Shown here: one piece after another, positions 53,339-64,000 of the stretch
Position numbering within the stretch: position 1 is the first letter of the stretch
How the letters are laid out: each line of letters begins with the position of its first letter
NCBI RefSeq assembly: GCF_963583255.1
Contig: NC_084819.1
Coordinates: forward strand, 1,309,501 to 1,373,500
Length of the DNA stretch: 64,000 nt
DNA from: Pyrus communis
Lineage: Eukaryota > Streptophyta > Magnoliopsida > Rosales > Rosaceae
Reading direction: 5' to 3'
Made by a program: the position numbers and the translations under genes
Notes under the pieces: generated by a model
What the model was told of the DNA's origin: nothing
Seen by the model: only the letters and a program-made list of their open reading frames with translations
The model's database searches: none

Positions 53339-56132
53339 TTTTATAAAAACTATAATAATTATTAATTAATAATTTAATATGCATGATCATGCATTGCATA
53401 TTTGCATGATTTTGCATCCATTGAAATTTGATGCGTCAGGACTCATATGTGATTTGTTTCCATTCTCAAATTTCAATAATCAATTTCTTGCCATTGCCAT
53501 TTGCCAACTTGCCGCCCTTTTTGAAAAAAAAATGGAGGGAAAATGAAAATGTTAAGAAAAGTTGAAAATAAAACAAAAAAGTGAGGGAATTCAATTAGGG
53601 AAAGATGTTGGAGGGAAAAGTGAAAATGATAAGAAAAAGTTGAAAAGGAAACAAAAAAGAGAGGGAAAAATGAAAATTAATAGAAGTGGTGAATCTAAGT
53701 ATAAATAAACTCTCAGTGTTAGTCAATCTATCGTTTTACGAATTCTCCAAAACTAATTTCAACGATCCAAACCGTCAAAATTGTTTGTATATGCTTGGAG
53801 ATCACATCAGCAAAAAATTACAAAAAAAAAACATTCAGAGATCAAGTAAACGGGACAAAGCTTTTCAACGGTTATAAATGAAAAATCACGATTTAACGGT
53901 TATTTTAACTCCGATTTTGATGATTTTTTATAACTACACTCCTTGACCCTATATGAATACAATGAATGAATTCGATCTTCAATTTAAAATATTTACACAA
54001 GTGGATACCACAAAATCTTATGTTATACTTAATAAAAGTATAAATAAACTCTAAGTGTTAGTCAATCTATCGTTTTACGAATTCTCCAAAACTAATTTCA
54101 ACGATCCAAACCGTCAAAATTGTTTGTATATGCTTGGAGATCACATCAGCAAAAAATCACAAAAAAAAAACATTCAGAGATCAAGTAACGGGACAAAGCT
54201 TTTCAACGGTTATAAACGAAAAATCACGATTTAACGGTTATTTTAACTCCAATTTTGATGATTTTTTATAACTACACTCCTTGACCCTATATGAATACAA
54301 TGAATGAATTCGATCTTCAATTTAAAATATTTACACAAGTGGATACCACAAAATCTTATGTTATACTTAATAAAAGTATAAATAAACTCTAAGTGTTAGT
54401 CAATCTATCGTTTTACGAATTCTCCAAAACTAATTTCAACGATCCAAACCGTCAAAATTGTTTGTAAATGCTTGGAGATCACATCAGCAAAAAATCACAA
54501 AAAAAAAACATTCAGAGATCAAGTAACGGGACAAAGCTTTTCAACGGTTATAAACGAAAAATCACGATTTAACGGTTATTTTAACTCCGATTTTGATGAT
54601 TTTTTATAACTACACTCCTTGACCCTATATGAATACAATGAATGAATTCGATCTTCAATTTAAAATATTTACACAAGTGGATACCACAAAATCTTATGTT
54701 ATACTTAATAAAAGTATAAATAAACTCTAAGTGTTAATCAATCTATCGTTTTACGAATTCTCCAAAACTAATTTCAACGATCCAAACCGTCAAAATTGTT
54801 TGTATATGCTTGGAGATCACATCAGCAAAAAATCACAAAAAAAAAACATTCAGAGATCAAGTAACGGGACAAAGCTTTTCAACGGTTATAAACGAAAAAT
54901 CACGATTTAACGGTTATTTTAACTCCGATTTTGATGATTTTTTTATAACTACACTCCTTGACCCTATATGAATACAATGAATGAATTCGATCTTCAATTT
55001 AAAATATTTACACAAGTGGATACCACAAAATCTTATGTTATACTTAATAAAAGTATAAATAAACTCTAAGCGTTAGTCAATCTATCGTTTTACGAATTCT
55101 CCAAAACTAATTTCAACGATCCAAACCGTCAAAATTGTTTGTATATGCTTGGAGATCACATCAGCAAAAAATCACAAAAAAAAAAACATTCAGAGATCAA
55201 GTAACGGGACAAAGCTTTTCAACGGTTATAAATGAAAAATCACGATTTAACGGTTATTTTAACTCCGATTTTGATGATTTTTTATAACTACACTCCTTGA
55301 CCCTATATGAATACAATGAATGAATTCGATCTTCAATTTAAAATATTTACACAAGTGGATACCACAAAATCTTATGTTATACTTAATAAAAGTATAAATA
55401 AACTCTAAGTGTTAGTCAATCTATCGTTTTACGAATTCTCCAAAACTAATTTCAACGATCCAAACCGTCAAAATTGTTTGTATATGCTTGGAGATCACAT
55501 CAGTAAAAAATCACAAAAAAAAAACATTCAGAGATCAAGTAACGGGACAAAGCTTTTCAACGGTTATAAACGAAAAATCACGATTTAACGGTTATTTTAA
55601 CTCCGATTTTGATGATTTTTTATAACTACACTCCTTGACCCTATATGAATACAATGAATGAATTCGATCTTCAATTTAAAATATTTACACAAGTGGATAC
55701 CACAAAATCTTATGTTATACTTAATAAAAGTATAAATAAACTCTAAGTGTTAGTCAATCTTAAAAACAAAAACTCTTTATCCTTGCACATTTAATATTTG
55801 TAATAGATTAGTAGTGTATGTATTATTTTTTTTATTAGGCTTTCATTTTCGAGTGTAGATATAGTACTTGAACGAGAAATGTTTTAATGTTTTCAAGTAA
55901 TATTTATGTCGCAATGTGTGGTATGTGCAAATTTTAAAAAAAAATATATTTTTTTCCTAACGGGTCATAACGGGTGATAACGGGTCGGGTCACTTTACCC
56001 GTTGGGTAAAGTGACACGACCTGTTAAGGACCCGTTAAGATAACGGGTGTGACACGACACGACCCGTTAAGATAACAGGTGTTACACGAAAACGACACGA
56101 ACACGACAGACACGACCCGTTTGCCAGGTCTA
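52927..56132. mobile_element. Non-autonomous hAT-type transposon carrying a satellite-like array
   Basis: The termini are 12-bp inverted repeats, TAGACCTGGCAA and TTGCCAGGTCTA. Perfect eight-base GCCACACA duplications flank them (52919-52926 and 56133-56140), the size typical of hAT elements. Subterminal regions at both ends are dense in CGACACGAC and GATAACGGGT-type motifs, as expected for transposase-binding sites. No transposase frame exists. The centre is a tandem array (53697-55761). A perfect 12-bp hairpin (GTCACTTTACCC, loop GTT) is at 55989-56015. Confidence 0.92.
53697..55761. repeat. 338-339 bp tandem repeat, six copies plus a short partial
   Basis: The phrase AAGTATAAATAAACTCT starts at 53697, 54036, 54374, 54712, 55051, 55390 and 55728, giving periods of 339, 338, 338, 339, 339 and 338. 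Copies look almost identical, with differences mainly in A-run length and scattered single bases. The seventh breaks off after about 34 bp, at GTTAGTCAATCT. Each unit contains a TATA-like start, a poly-A run (9-10 A) and CACGATTTAACGGTTATT. It has no coding potential and lies wholly inside the hAT element. Confidence 0.95.
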
Positions 56133-56463
56133 GCCACACACATGCTGTGCACGCAGCACCATTATATATACAATACTATTATGTATTTATTATTGAAATC
56201 TCTAACAATCCTTCCAATTTCAATAATATGGTAAATGATATAATAACACGTCCCTCCAATGCCCCCCCCCCCCCCAAAACCCCCCAAAACAAAAAAATAT
56301 ATATAATTAAATAAGAAAAAGTACATAAAGATACACATACATGTTATATTATATATAAATTAGCTAAATGTAACAACGAAGACACCCAGTTTTTGACCTT
56401 TGACAAAGCAAAATAACACAAACACATGTCTGGTACTATAATCTTGTAAGGTGTATTTTCATG

Positions 56464-56510
<47 letters not shown>

Positions 56511-56560
56511 GATTTCATTCGTACCTACTTAAGGCAAAAGAAATAATATACATATATACA

Positions 56561-56878
56561 CAGTGTAGTACTGTTAAATTTCATAAACAGTGTAGTATCG
56601 TTAGGTTTCATAAACAGTAAGTGTGAGGACGCGTGGGACATATCACATATATATACAGTGTAGTACCGTTAAGTTTCATAAACAGTGTAGTACCGTTAAG
56701 TTTCATAAACAATGTAATATCGTTACATTTCATAAGCAGTGTAATACTGTTAAGTTTCATAAATAGTGTAATAAATTTCATAAACAGTATGTGTGAGGAC
56801 GCACGAGACATATATACAGTGTCATACTGTTAAGTTTCATAAACAGTGTAGTACTGTTAAATTTCATAAACAGTGTAG
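56561..56878. repeat. 27-bp tandem repeat cluster
   Basis: The unit CAGTGTAGTACTGTTAAGTT followed by TCATAAA recurs about ten times with point changes. Two copies of an interrupting phrase (GTGTGAGGACGCGTGGGACATAT / GTGTGAGGACGCACGAGACATAT) show an older, longer repeat of about 185 bp containing the shorter one. Confidence 0.85.
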
Positions 56879-57248
56879 AAAAAGACATAATTTTTTTATC
56901 CTATTTTTTATTAAAATTTAAGAGTTTTTCCTTAAAATTGAAGTCTTTTTCATTAAATAAAGTTATACATGATTTTTTGTTAAAATAAACTTAACCCAAG
57001 CTATTTTCATGAAAGTTCTCAAGTTTATGATAAATCAACCATAAATCAACAATCTAACAACAAATAAACCATAAAGAACAAAGTTATGGTAAAAGTTATA
57101 GGGTTACTCATAATTGATGTGAAATATTCTAACACTCAAATTAAAACCCTATGATTGTAGTATATGAAAGTAGGGATCGTTTTAGGCCGGGGATTAGAAG
57201 GGATGCTAATCTACTCTAAACTGACTTAAAAACACTTAATTAGACTTA

Positions 57249-57592
57249 GGGCTGGTTTGGTATTGCTGTGCTTTGAAAAAAAGTTGCTTCTGCTGTGCTG
57301 TGAGAATAAGCAGCTGTGAAATAAAGAAGCAGAGTGTTTGGTAAACTTTTTTGTAAAAGTGCTTTTGAAAAAAAAAAGCAGTATTAGAGTGTTTGGTAAA
57401 CTTTTATGTAAAACAGATGTGAAAAAAAGCCGGTTTTTCAAAGCTGGGTTTTGCAGCTTCTTGTTTTTGGCTTTTTTTTCATCCAAAACTGTGAAAAAAA
57501 GCTGAAGCTGAGTGTTTACCAAACACAAAAACAGCTCCCAGCTTTTTTTGATAGTAGCTTTTTTCAGAATCACCTCAGTACCAAACCAGGTC
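57249..57592. mobile_element. Tourist-like MITE with TTA duplication
   Basis: The left end GGGCTGGTTTGGTA and right end TACCAAACCAGGTC are inverted, and TTA flanks both sides (57246-57248 and 57593-57595). It is 344 bp, with internal TGTTTGGTAAACTTTT repeats and no coding capacity. The TIR and TTA duplication fit the PIF/Harbinger group. Confidence 0.7.
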
Positions 57593-59272
57593 TTATATGA
57601 CTCAAAACAAACTAAAAAGATTCAAAACAACACAAAACAATCAAATAGACTCAAACTAGACTCTAAAGGGTGATTTGGACAAAAATTACTTTTAATTTGA
57701 CTCAAAACACTTAAAACATAAATTTGGACAGATTCTAACTAAAAGACACAACCAAGCAAATGGGGATTGGATTTTGGACGAAATTAAAGTAAAGACAAGC
57801 AGATTAAAGACTCTTAAACAACTTGGACGAAATTGGGGAAAAATATGGGTGAATGGCTAGCTAGAGGGTTCATCTCCACACATGACACACATGCATACAA
57901 ATTGATTTCCAGTTATTACTCCTTTAAACCATGAATAACAACACCCCAAGTTAGTTGCATCACACAACTAACCATCAGATTTTCCTTATTTCATTGAATT
58001 AGATGGAATACGCATCTAAACCAAATTATCTTTCTCAAGTTCCCTATATGAAACGCATGATAGAGATAAATGTCAAAAGTCATTAAGTTCTATAAAAATC
58101 ATAAGTATTGACAAGGCATTCATCACTATGAAACGCATGAGATTCATACCAAGGATTTACTTAACACAATTGTGACTAGCAACCTCCACTACTTGTGAAT
58201 ATAAGTGAATAACTATTACGTGAAACCCCCTTATACTCTAGCATCAAATTCATGCATGCAAATTCAGTGTCGAACCCCAACCCACATACATAAACAAGTT
58301 TTAATAACTTAGATAAGCAAATCACATTCATGCCTTAACAAACAATAACTGGACATAAACAATTCATATAAAACATATAATTATGGCTTCAAATTCACCT
58401 CTAACTAAAAAGAAGTTAGTTCCACATGTTCGCAAAACAAAGATAATTAAACTTAAACATTTAAAACAAGGATAAAATACACCTAGAAACACTCCAAGTG
58501 GCACCTCCTTCCTTCCTTGCTGTCAACAATGGGGATTTGTGTGAATTTAGGCTCCTGAGGTGTGGTGGATGGTGTGGTGTGAATTTGGGGTAGAGGGTGG
58601 TGATTTTTTAGTGTTGTGGCATCATGTATTTATAGGGTGAAGGGAAGGCACGAAATTGGGCTGAAAATGAGAGGAATTAGGACTCCAAATCACCAAAGAA
58701 CAAGGACACTTTCAATCAAATTCCAAGGAGGACAAGGAATGGTCCTTGTGGCAGATTCTAGAACTTTTAGAAGGGTTACATGTGGCATAAACTTAATGCA
58801 CGAAAATTGGGCTTCTAGAACTTGATATTTAGGTGATTTAATGTGAAAATGAGTCCTCTTTGAAGTTGGAATTAAGGTAGGAAAAGATTAGGATAGGAAA
58901 AGATAAGATAAGGTTGGATAAGGTTTGGATAAGATAAGGAAATTTGGATAATATTCCTTCTTTATAGTTGATTCCTTATATTCCAAGTCTTTAATTTAAT
59001 TCTTCCATATGTTAATCACATTCCTAGCCTCTCTTGATCTTCAAATTCGTCCATCCACCTTACTCCATGCATGTGCAATCCATTTCAAGCCCAAAACTGC
59101 TCTAAAATGCTCCAAATTGCACTTTTTTTGCCAACTTTGTCATTTAAACCTACAAACACACGAAAATAGCTTAAAACACTATAATAAATAGAAACTGACT
59201 TACTAAATGCAAAGAAACAAACTAACAAAGTCGCATAAATATGCTCCTATCAATAATAACATGATAATACTT

Positions 59273-59480
59273 AGATACTTACTAGTGAGTATCTTATATA
59301 CTCACTTTTTAGATTTGACCCAAAGATATTTTTACATATGTTTTATTGTTTTAAAAGATAGTTCACGTGTTATTTAATTTTTATTAGATTTTTAAAACAA
59401 GAAACACGTATCATCTTTTGATCAAGTCAAATAAAAAGTGCATATATATGGTACTCACTAGTGGGTACTTAAGTATTATC
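59273..59480. mobile_element. MITE with about 31-bp terminal inverted repeats
   Basis: The left arm starts GATAATACTTAGATACTTAC. The right arm, reverse-complemented, starts GATAATACTTAAGTACCCAC. Both arms then contain TAGTGAGTA. It is 208 bp with no coding capacity. A target-site duplication was not resolved. Confidence 0.65.
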
Positions 59481-59828
59481 CATAATAATGTGTCAGTGGT
59501 TATGATGTTGATTTAGAACTCCTTTGGAAGTCATTCTAAAATGATTGAAATTTCTTTTAGCAAAAATATTTTTAGGTTCTAAAAAGCACTTAAAGTGCTT
59601 ATTGCAAGAAGCACTAGTCAAAAAATATATTTTTTGGTTTTGAAAAGCACTTAAAATACTTCATACAAGAAGTACATAGCTGATGCTTCTTACAAGAAGC
59701 ACTTTAAGTGTTTTTTTTTTTTTCCAAAATTCACTTCCATTTTATTAAGGATTGATTTTAAAAATATTTTCATAGGAAGCGCTTTTAACTATTTTAAGAG
59801 CACTCCAAACCAAACTCTTATTATTAGA

Positions 59829-59951
59829 GGGAATTGTTATTGACACTCCAAAATTTTCATTCTGCACTCTAAACTTTCTATATTTGGAAGGAAAAAAAAA
59901 TATTTGTGAGGAGTGTAAAATAAGATTTTTGGAGTGCCAATAACACTTCCC
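59829..59951. mobile_element. Small hAT-like MITE with 8-bp duplication
   Basis: Perfect TTATTAGA duplications (59821-59828 and 59952-59959) flank a 123-bp element. Its ends, GGGAATTGTTATTGACACTC and the reverse complement of the other end, GGGAAGTGTTATTGGCACTC, are inverted repeats. Confidence 0.75.
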
Positions 59952-61115
59952 TTATTAGATTTGTATCTGATCCAAAATCAATTATCAGGTTAGTAAATGG
60001 AACGATTATTATGTATTAGTATAAAATAAAACCTAGACGTTTACATTATTCACCACACAAGTACTAATTAATTGTGACAGCTTATCAACTTAGCTTACCA
60101 ATCTAACCAATAAATCAACAATCCTAACTACTGAATAAACTAACTCTATGAGCTGTTATCCGCTGTTGTACAATTTTTCTTCAATACATGTCCACACTAG
60201 TAACCTCTGCATAACGGAAATTAAGTCTTGCATTATAGTTTTAAAAATATGTTAGGGTTTGAGTCGGATGATCATGTTCTAATATGCTATTTACGTATTG
60301 AGGGACCACACCGTACGTGCTTCAACATCACCTAATGAAGCATGCTATTATCCATGGGTTGCTTAATTATATTTTTTTTAAAAGACTAGCTGATGACTTT
60401 GTCACAGCGCTCCACTATTCAGGTAGTTGGAAAGATTCACAGAGGCATTTCATCCCCTGGTTACCATCGTGTACTTCACCAGCATTAGAAATTAAGCCCA
60501 TAATGTGGCTTGTGGGATATGGCCAGAAAGTCATCGCAAACCACTGAGTCACCCGTGATGGTTGCTTAATTATGTGTTTGACTTAGAGAGATGTTAGTCA
60601 TGATAAGAGCACGAACCTACTTGTAGTAGTGTTTGAAGTGATTTTTCGCATCTCTCTGTTTGCTCATCAACTCATACTACCCAACAGCCGGTTTTTCTTC
60701 AGTATGTGTGCACTTTTTCACATCGTGAGAGTGGTTGCTTTTTTCGAGCGGGGCATTACACTCAATGACAACACTACCACTCAAAGCACCTAACACTAAT
60801 TATTACAACTTGAGCAAGAATATAGAAGGAGGCACCTTGCCCAGCCTATCATCTAGCTGTAACCACTGCAATTTGAATTACATGACCTCCTAATTCGGCA
60901 TTGACATTCAACCGTATATAAAATCGTTCACTATCTTTCCACGTAAACAATCAATCAGATTGGTTTCATGGTCTCTGTCTCCTCATTACGTTTCTAAATT
61001 ATTAACAATTGGTAGACATGAAAGAATACACACACACACATGTGTGTATATGTGTGTGTACAAGCCTTTTAGGGGAGGAATCTACATTTTTGAAAAAAAA
61101 AGAAAAAGAAAAAAA

Positions 61116-61413
61116 GAGTAACGTTATTCATATCATGTTTTTGTACCATATTTTCATACCACTTTTAGTAACATTTGATGTGGACAACCACATCATTTGA
61201 ATTAATCAGATTTTTAAATTTAGTTCATTATTTAATAAATTAATAATTAAGAAAAACTAGTTAATTAAATGATGATTGTGGTATACGAAAAGTCTTTCTC
61301 CTTCCTTTCCATGGGTTTTGCAAATCTTTCAACTGATGTGACTATCCACATCAGATGCCACCTAAGTTGATATAGAAATATTGTATAAAAACATGATATG
61401 AATAACATTACTC
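61116..61413. mobile_element. MITE with long terminal inverted repeats
   Basis: GAGTAACGTTATTCATATCA at the left and TGATATGAATAACATTACTC at the right are nearly perfect inverted repeats, and complementarity continues inward (TGTTTTTGTACCATATTT). It is about 298 bp with no coding capacity. A-rich flanks hide the target duplication. Confidence 0.75.
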
Positions 61414-62499
61414 AAAAAAAAAAAAAGAATGAGGATTAATTACAGGACCCACTCCACATCGAATGTCAATGATTCAAACCGTTTATATTATAAATCTCAA
61501 TTCATAGATCATCCTTGCAAAAATTAATTCAATCCGAAACCATTTACTCATTCAATTTTCACGATAAAATTTCAATGTTTCTTGAATCACAGTGATTGTC
61601 AATTTTTTTAAACTTAATTAGATGCTTCAAATATTTCCGATTTGACTAATATTTTGCGATCTAAAAGGGGCAATTTGAAAAATGAATAGTTCAAATCGAT
61701 GAAGTTAGATGTCGTTGGACTCCACTACTCATTCCGGTCACTTTTCTTTAAGGCTCTGTACACATGCATGTATATATAAGGTCCGTATACATGTGCAGCA
61801 CCACAAAAGTCATTTTCAAACAAAAGGTCCACCCTTACAACCAACCTAACATGTTTCCATCTAACGTGCTCTCTTCCATGTGCAATTGTCTCCCTTTCTC
61901 TCTCTAGATCTCTCTTTCTCTCTCTCTTCCAGCTTTAAATCCAATCATATCAACCTACCCCGTTAATAACCAAAATCTTTGTTTCTTTTGATTAAATCTT
62001 GCAAGCATAATGGCCAGAATCCTCGGGTATCATCTAAACAGATATACCCATCACAATGAATGCAACATCAACAAAGTCTTATCCCACTTAATAGCGTCGG
62101 GTTTATGAATCCCAGAACGCCAACAAAGCCTTATACCAAACACAATGAATGAATCGTCAAAAGAAGAAAGCAAAACGGAAAGAGGAATATCATTAAACAA
62201 TCACTAATGAGTATGTGAAATATCATACAACAAACTTTCTTTAATTTCTTTAATTTTTTTCTTTCTCACGATCAGTAGCAACTCAATCAAGCTGTTAGCA
62301 ATAGAAGGATCAATAACTGAAGGTTCAGGCACGCACGAGATTTAGTGACACAAAGATCGCGGAAAGAACGAGAAAAAAAAACAATAAATACAATAAATTT
62401 GTGATACCTGCTGCTTTACTTGATCATATCTTCCCCATCCCAACTCTTTCGAGTTTCTTTTTCTTGGTTCCAAAATGTTATAGTCTATTTCTTTTTTTA

Positions 62500-64000
62500 T
62501 CATCGACAATCCATTGAATCAAATGAGTCAGCAAATCCGGAAGGTTTTGAAGGGATGCTTGATTGAGTTTGAGAGAAGGACATATCATCAAACATCCTAG
62601 AAGTACCTTCATTGGCTTGCCATCTTTGCAACGCTTGCGGAAGGCTCATGTGCAGGTCGATGCCAGAGTTTTCTTCTTCATGGGTGGTAGGCTTCCAGTG
62701 CTCAACAAGAGGACCCAGGATGTTGACAGCATGTCCCATGTCTGGTCTCTGGTACGGCTCACGAGCAGTGCAGTATCCTGCCAGCTCAGCAACTTTGTAT
62801 ATGCTCTCCATTGTCTCCTCATCGGGGTCAAGAGTTTGGTCAATAGCCTTTGGAATGTTTTCTTTGTTGACAAGGACTCTGCGGAACCATGAGACCAAAT
62901 GAGACCGCTCATCTGGCATTGTATCATCTAGAGCTTTTCTACCGCTTATCAACTCCATCAAAACCACTCCGAAAGCATAAACATCTACTTTTGTAGTGAC
63001 TCTGCCAGTAGCTGATTATAGGAACACAAATAACATCAATGTTCTAGAATAACGACACAACGACAATTAAATCATAGAGAAAAACGTAAATTCACAATTT
63101 CAAAAGTGAACAACAAATTTACAAAACTCTTAAATCGTAGCATCTGTTCCCAGTGAATTCAAAAGTCCAGTCAACAAATTACGTAAGGGTATTATATTGT
63201 CTCTTTTCCTTTACTCTTTTTGAGTTCTAGAATCTAGTCAAAACAAAACAAAACATGCAGTGGAGACAAATACTATTTCCTCCTCCAAAGGAATTGGTTG
63301 ACATGTTCAATGCAATTCAGTGGCAATATTAACTTGCAGGTCTGCGTAGATATATAAGTTAGCTTGATATGCTGGAAATCTGGAATGATTGAAGCTTAGG
63401 TAAATGCACGATTGTTCAATTAATTGATGAATATCTAAAATTAGAGGGTTTCTCTTACCTGCATATTCTGGTGCGAGATACCCGAATGTCCCTGCCAACC
63501 TTGTCTCAACAGAATACTTCCCGTCGGGCGCGTTTTTAACCAGTCCGAAGTCAGCAACCTTGGCCCTCATGTCATCGCCCAGAAGTATGTTTGAGGGCTT
63601 TAAATCTCTGTGAATGAAACTTTGTTGAGCCAAGCTGTGCAAATATTCCACTCCTCGTGCCACATCCAATGCTATTGTTACTCTCTGCTTCCAAGTCAGT
63701 GGAGGCACTCCAATCTCGCGCCATTCAAATAAATGCTGTGTTAAAGTCCCTTGTGGCATGTACTCGTAGACCAAAAGTCTCTCATTGCCATTGATACAGG
63801 ATCCCAAAAGCGCAACCAAATGCCTATGCCTGACCTTAGTAAGGACTGCGATTTCTGCCTGAAACTCGTTCAATCCCTTAGTGCCTACTGCCACAGATTC
63901 CATCCGTTTGACGGCAATTTTGGTCCCATCATGCAATTCGCCTTTATAAACAATTCCAAATCCTCCTCTGCCTAATATGTTGTCCTCGCTAAAATTGTTT
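62500..64000 (-). CDS. TMK-type LRR receptor kinase, 3' part (runs off the window)
   Basis: Two exons are visible: 63459-64000 (continuing past the edge) and 62500-63011, joined by a GT-AG intron. The kinase domain begins [20 protein letters not shown] at the edge. It has the ATP-binding Lys in IAVKRME, the catalytic loop [10 protein letters not shown], the DFG motif in VADFGLVKN, and [11 protein letters not shown] at the exon junction. The C-terminus ([20 protein letters not shown], then [20 protein letters not shown]) is typical of TMK kinases, which act at the plasma membrane in auxin signalling. At3g23750 (BARK1/TMK4), the expected syntenic relative, has this structure (from memory). The extracellular LRRs and membrane segment lie outside the window. 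The visible part is intact. Confidence 0.93.

Larger units (their letters stand above)
35792..56248 (-). mobile_element. Ty1/copia LTR retrotransposon, old and broken, host for three later insertions
   Basis: Two related LTRs bound the element (35792-36466 and 52386-56248, the latter interrupted). On the minus strand each begins TGTTATTATATCATTTACC and ends TTTCTACA. Coding remnants on the minus strand run gag, protease, integrase, RT, RNase H, which is copia order. A purine tract (AAAAAGAGAAT) adjoins the 3' LTR at 36467. Subtracting the insertions and their duplicated target bases leaves about 5840 bp, a usual size for copia. The LTRs differ by many substitutions and indels, so it is much older than the elements in it. 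No target-site duplication is visible (AGTAA on the left, CGTCC on the right), and no standard initiator-tRNA primer site was seen. Confidence 0.9.
52386..56248 (-). repeat. Copia 5' LTR (right copy), interrupted by the hAT element
   Basis: The LTR halves are 52386-52926 and 56133-56248. Removing the insert and one copy of its 8-bp duplication leaves 649 bp, against 675 bp in the left LTR. The end GATATAATAACA is shared with the left copy, and the flanks diverge after it. Confidence 0.85.
56249..62499. other. Intergenic with repeats and MITEs, no gene recognised
   Basis: The left part has C-rich (about 56262-56290) and (AT)n tracts (about 56467-56507), then a 27-bp repeat cluster. Four MITE-like elements follow (separate entries). 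The stretch 57600-59200 is AT-rich with no supported frame. A 76-codon plus-strand frame at 60317-60547 has no recognised family. The stretch 61420-62499 includes the downstream flank of the receptor kinase gene and a CT-rich run near 61893-61930. Confidence 0.5.

Noticed and set aside
53697..55761. Regular repeats considered as a CRISPR array
   Set aside because: The whole 338-bp unit repeats with no unique spacers, in a plant genome and within a transposon.
56608..56833. Repetitive frames on both strands
   Set aside because: Direct translation of the 27-bp repeat.
60317..60547. 76-codon plus-strand frame
   Set aside because: No family recognised, isolated, and of a length expected by chance.

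Overview
The window is plant nuclear DNA: AT-rich intergenic sequence, genes with many GT-AG introns, a DYW-type PPR gene, an F-box/FBA gene, a TMK-type receptor kinase, MITEs, and nested LTR retrotransposons including the plant TRIM Cassandra. Gene content and repeat style suggest a woody rosid, most likely Rosaceae (apple/pear lineage). That assignment is inference and no search was run.

Genes, all on the minus strand: a single-exon DYW PPR protein (2805-4637, MEF35-like); two complete 18-exon plastidial acyl-ACP synthetase paralogues of the AAE15/AAE16 type (6416-13273 and 20576-29281), separated by a single-exon F-box protein (16915-18162); a four-exon anther-type beta-1,3-glucanase with GH17 and X8 domains and an apparent GC-AG intron (32495-34691); and the 3' part of a TMK-type LRR receptor kinase that runs off the right edge (62500-64000). 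From memory, this set matches two paralogous Arabidopsis blocks (At4g14050/14070/14080 and At3g23750/23770/23790/23880), so the window looks like an ancestral gene neighbourhood enlarged by transposons.

Between the glucanase and the kinase, 35792-56248 is a nested transposon stack. The base is an old, disabled Ty1/copia element on the minus strand (gag, protease, integrase, RT, RNase H remnants), about 5.8 kb once insertions are subtracted. Three later insertions lie in it, each with perfect target-site duplications: a three-LTR Cassandra TRIM with 5S rRNA-like LTRs (38046-39102, TSD ATAAA); a 10.3 kb LTR retrotransposon on the plus strand with near-identical LTRs (40456-50791, TSD GTGAT); and a 3.2 kb non-autonomous hAT-type element (52927-56132, TSD GCCACACA) inside the copia LTR, which carries six copies of a 338-339 bp tandem repeat.

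The most interesting object is the 10.3 kb retrotransposon. It encodes gag but no recognisable protease, RT, RNase H or integrase. Where pol should be it carries fragments of two host genes fused out of frame: the LRR region of a leucine-rich repeat extensin (LRX) and the intron-free C-terminal 104 codons of a plastidic glucose transporter (pGlcT). These are followed by a 62-bp minisatellite, an antisense coiled-coil ORF of 210 codons, and a 206-bp repeat array sharing a motif with the LTRs. It looks like a young, gag-only, gene-capturing element.

From 56249 to 62499 no gene is recognised; there are a 27-bp tandem repeat cluster and several MITEs.
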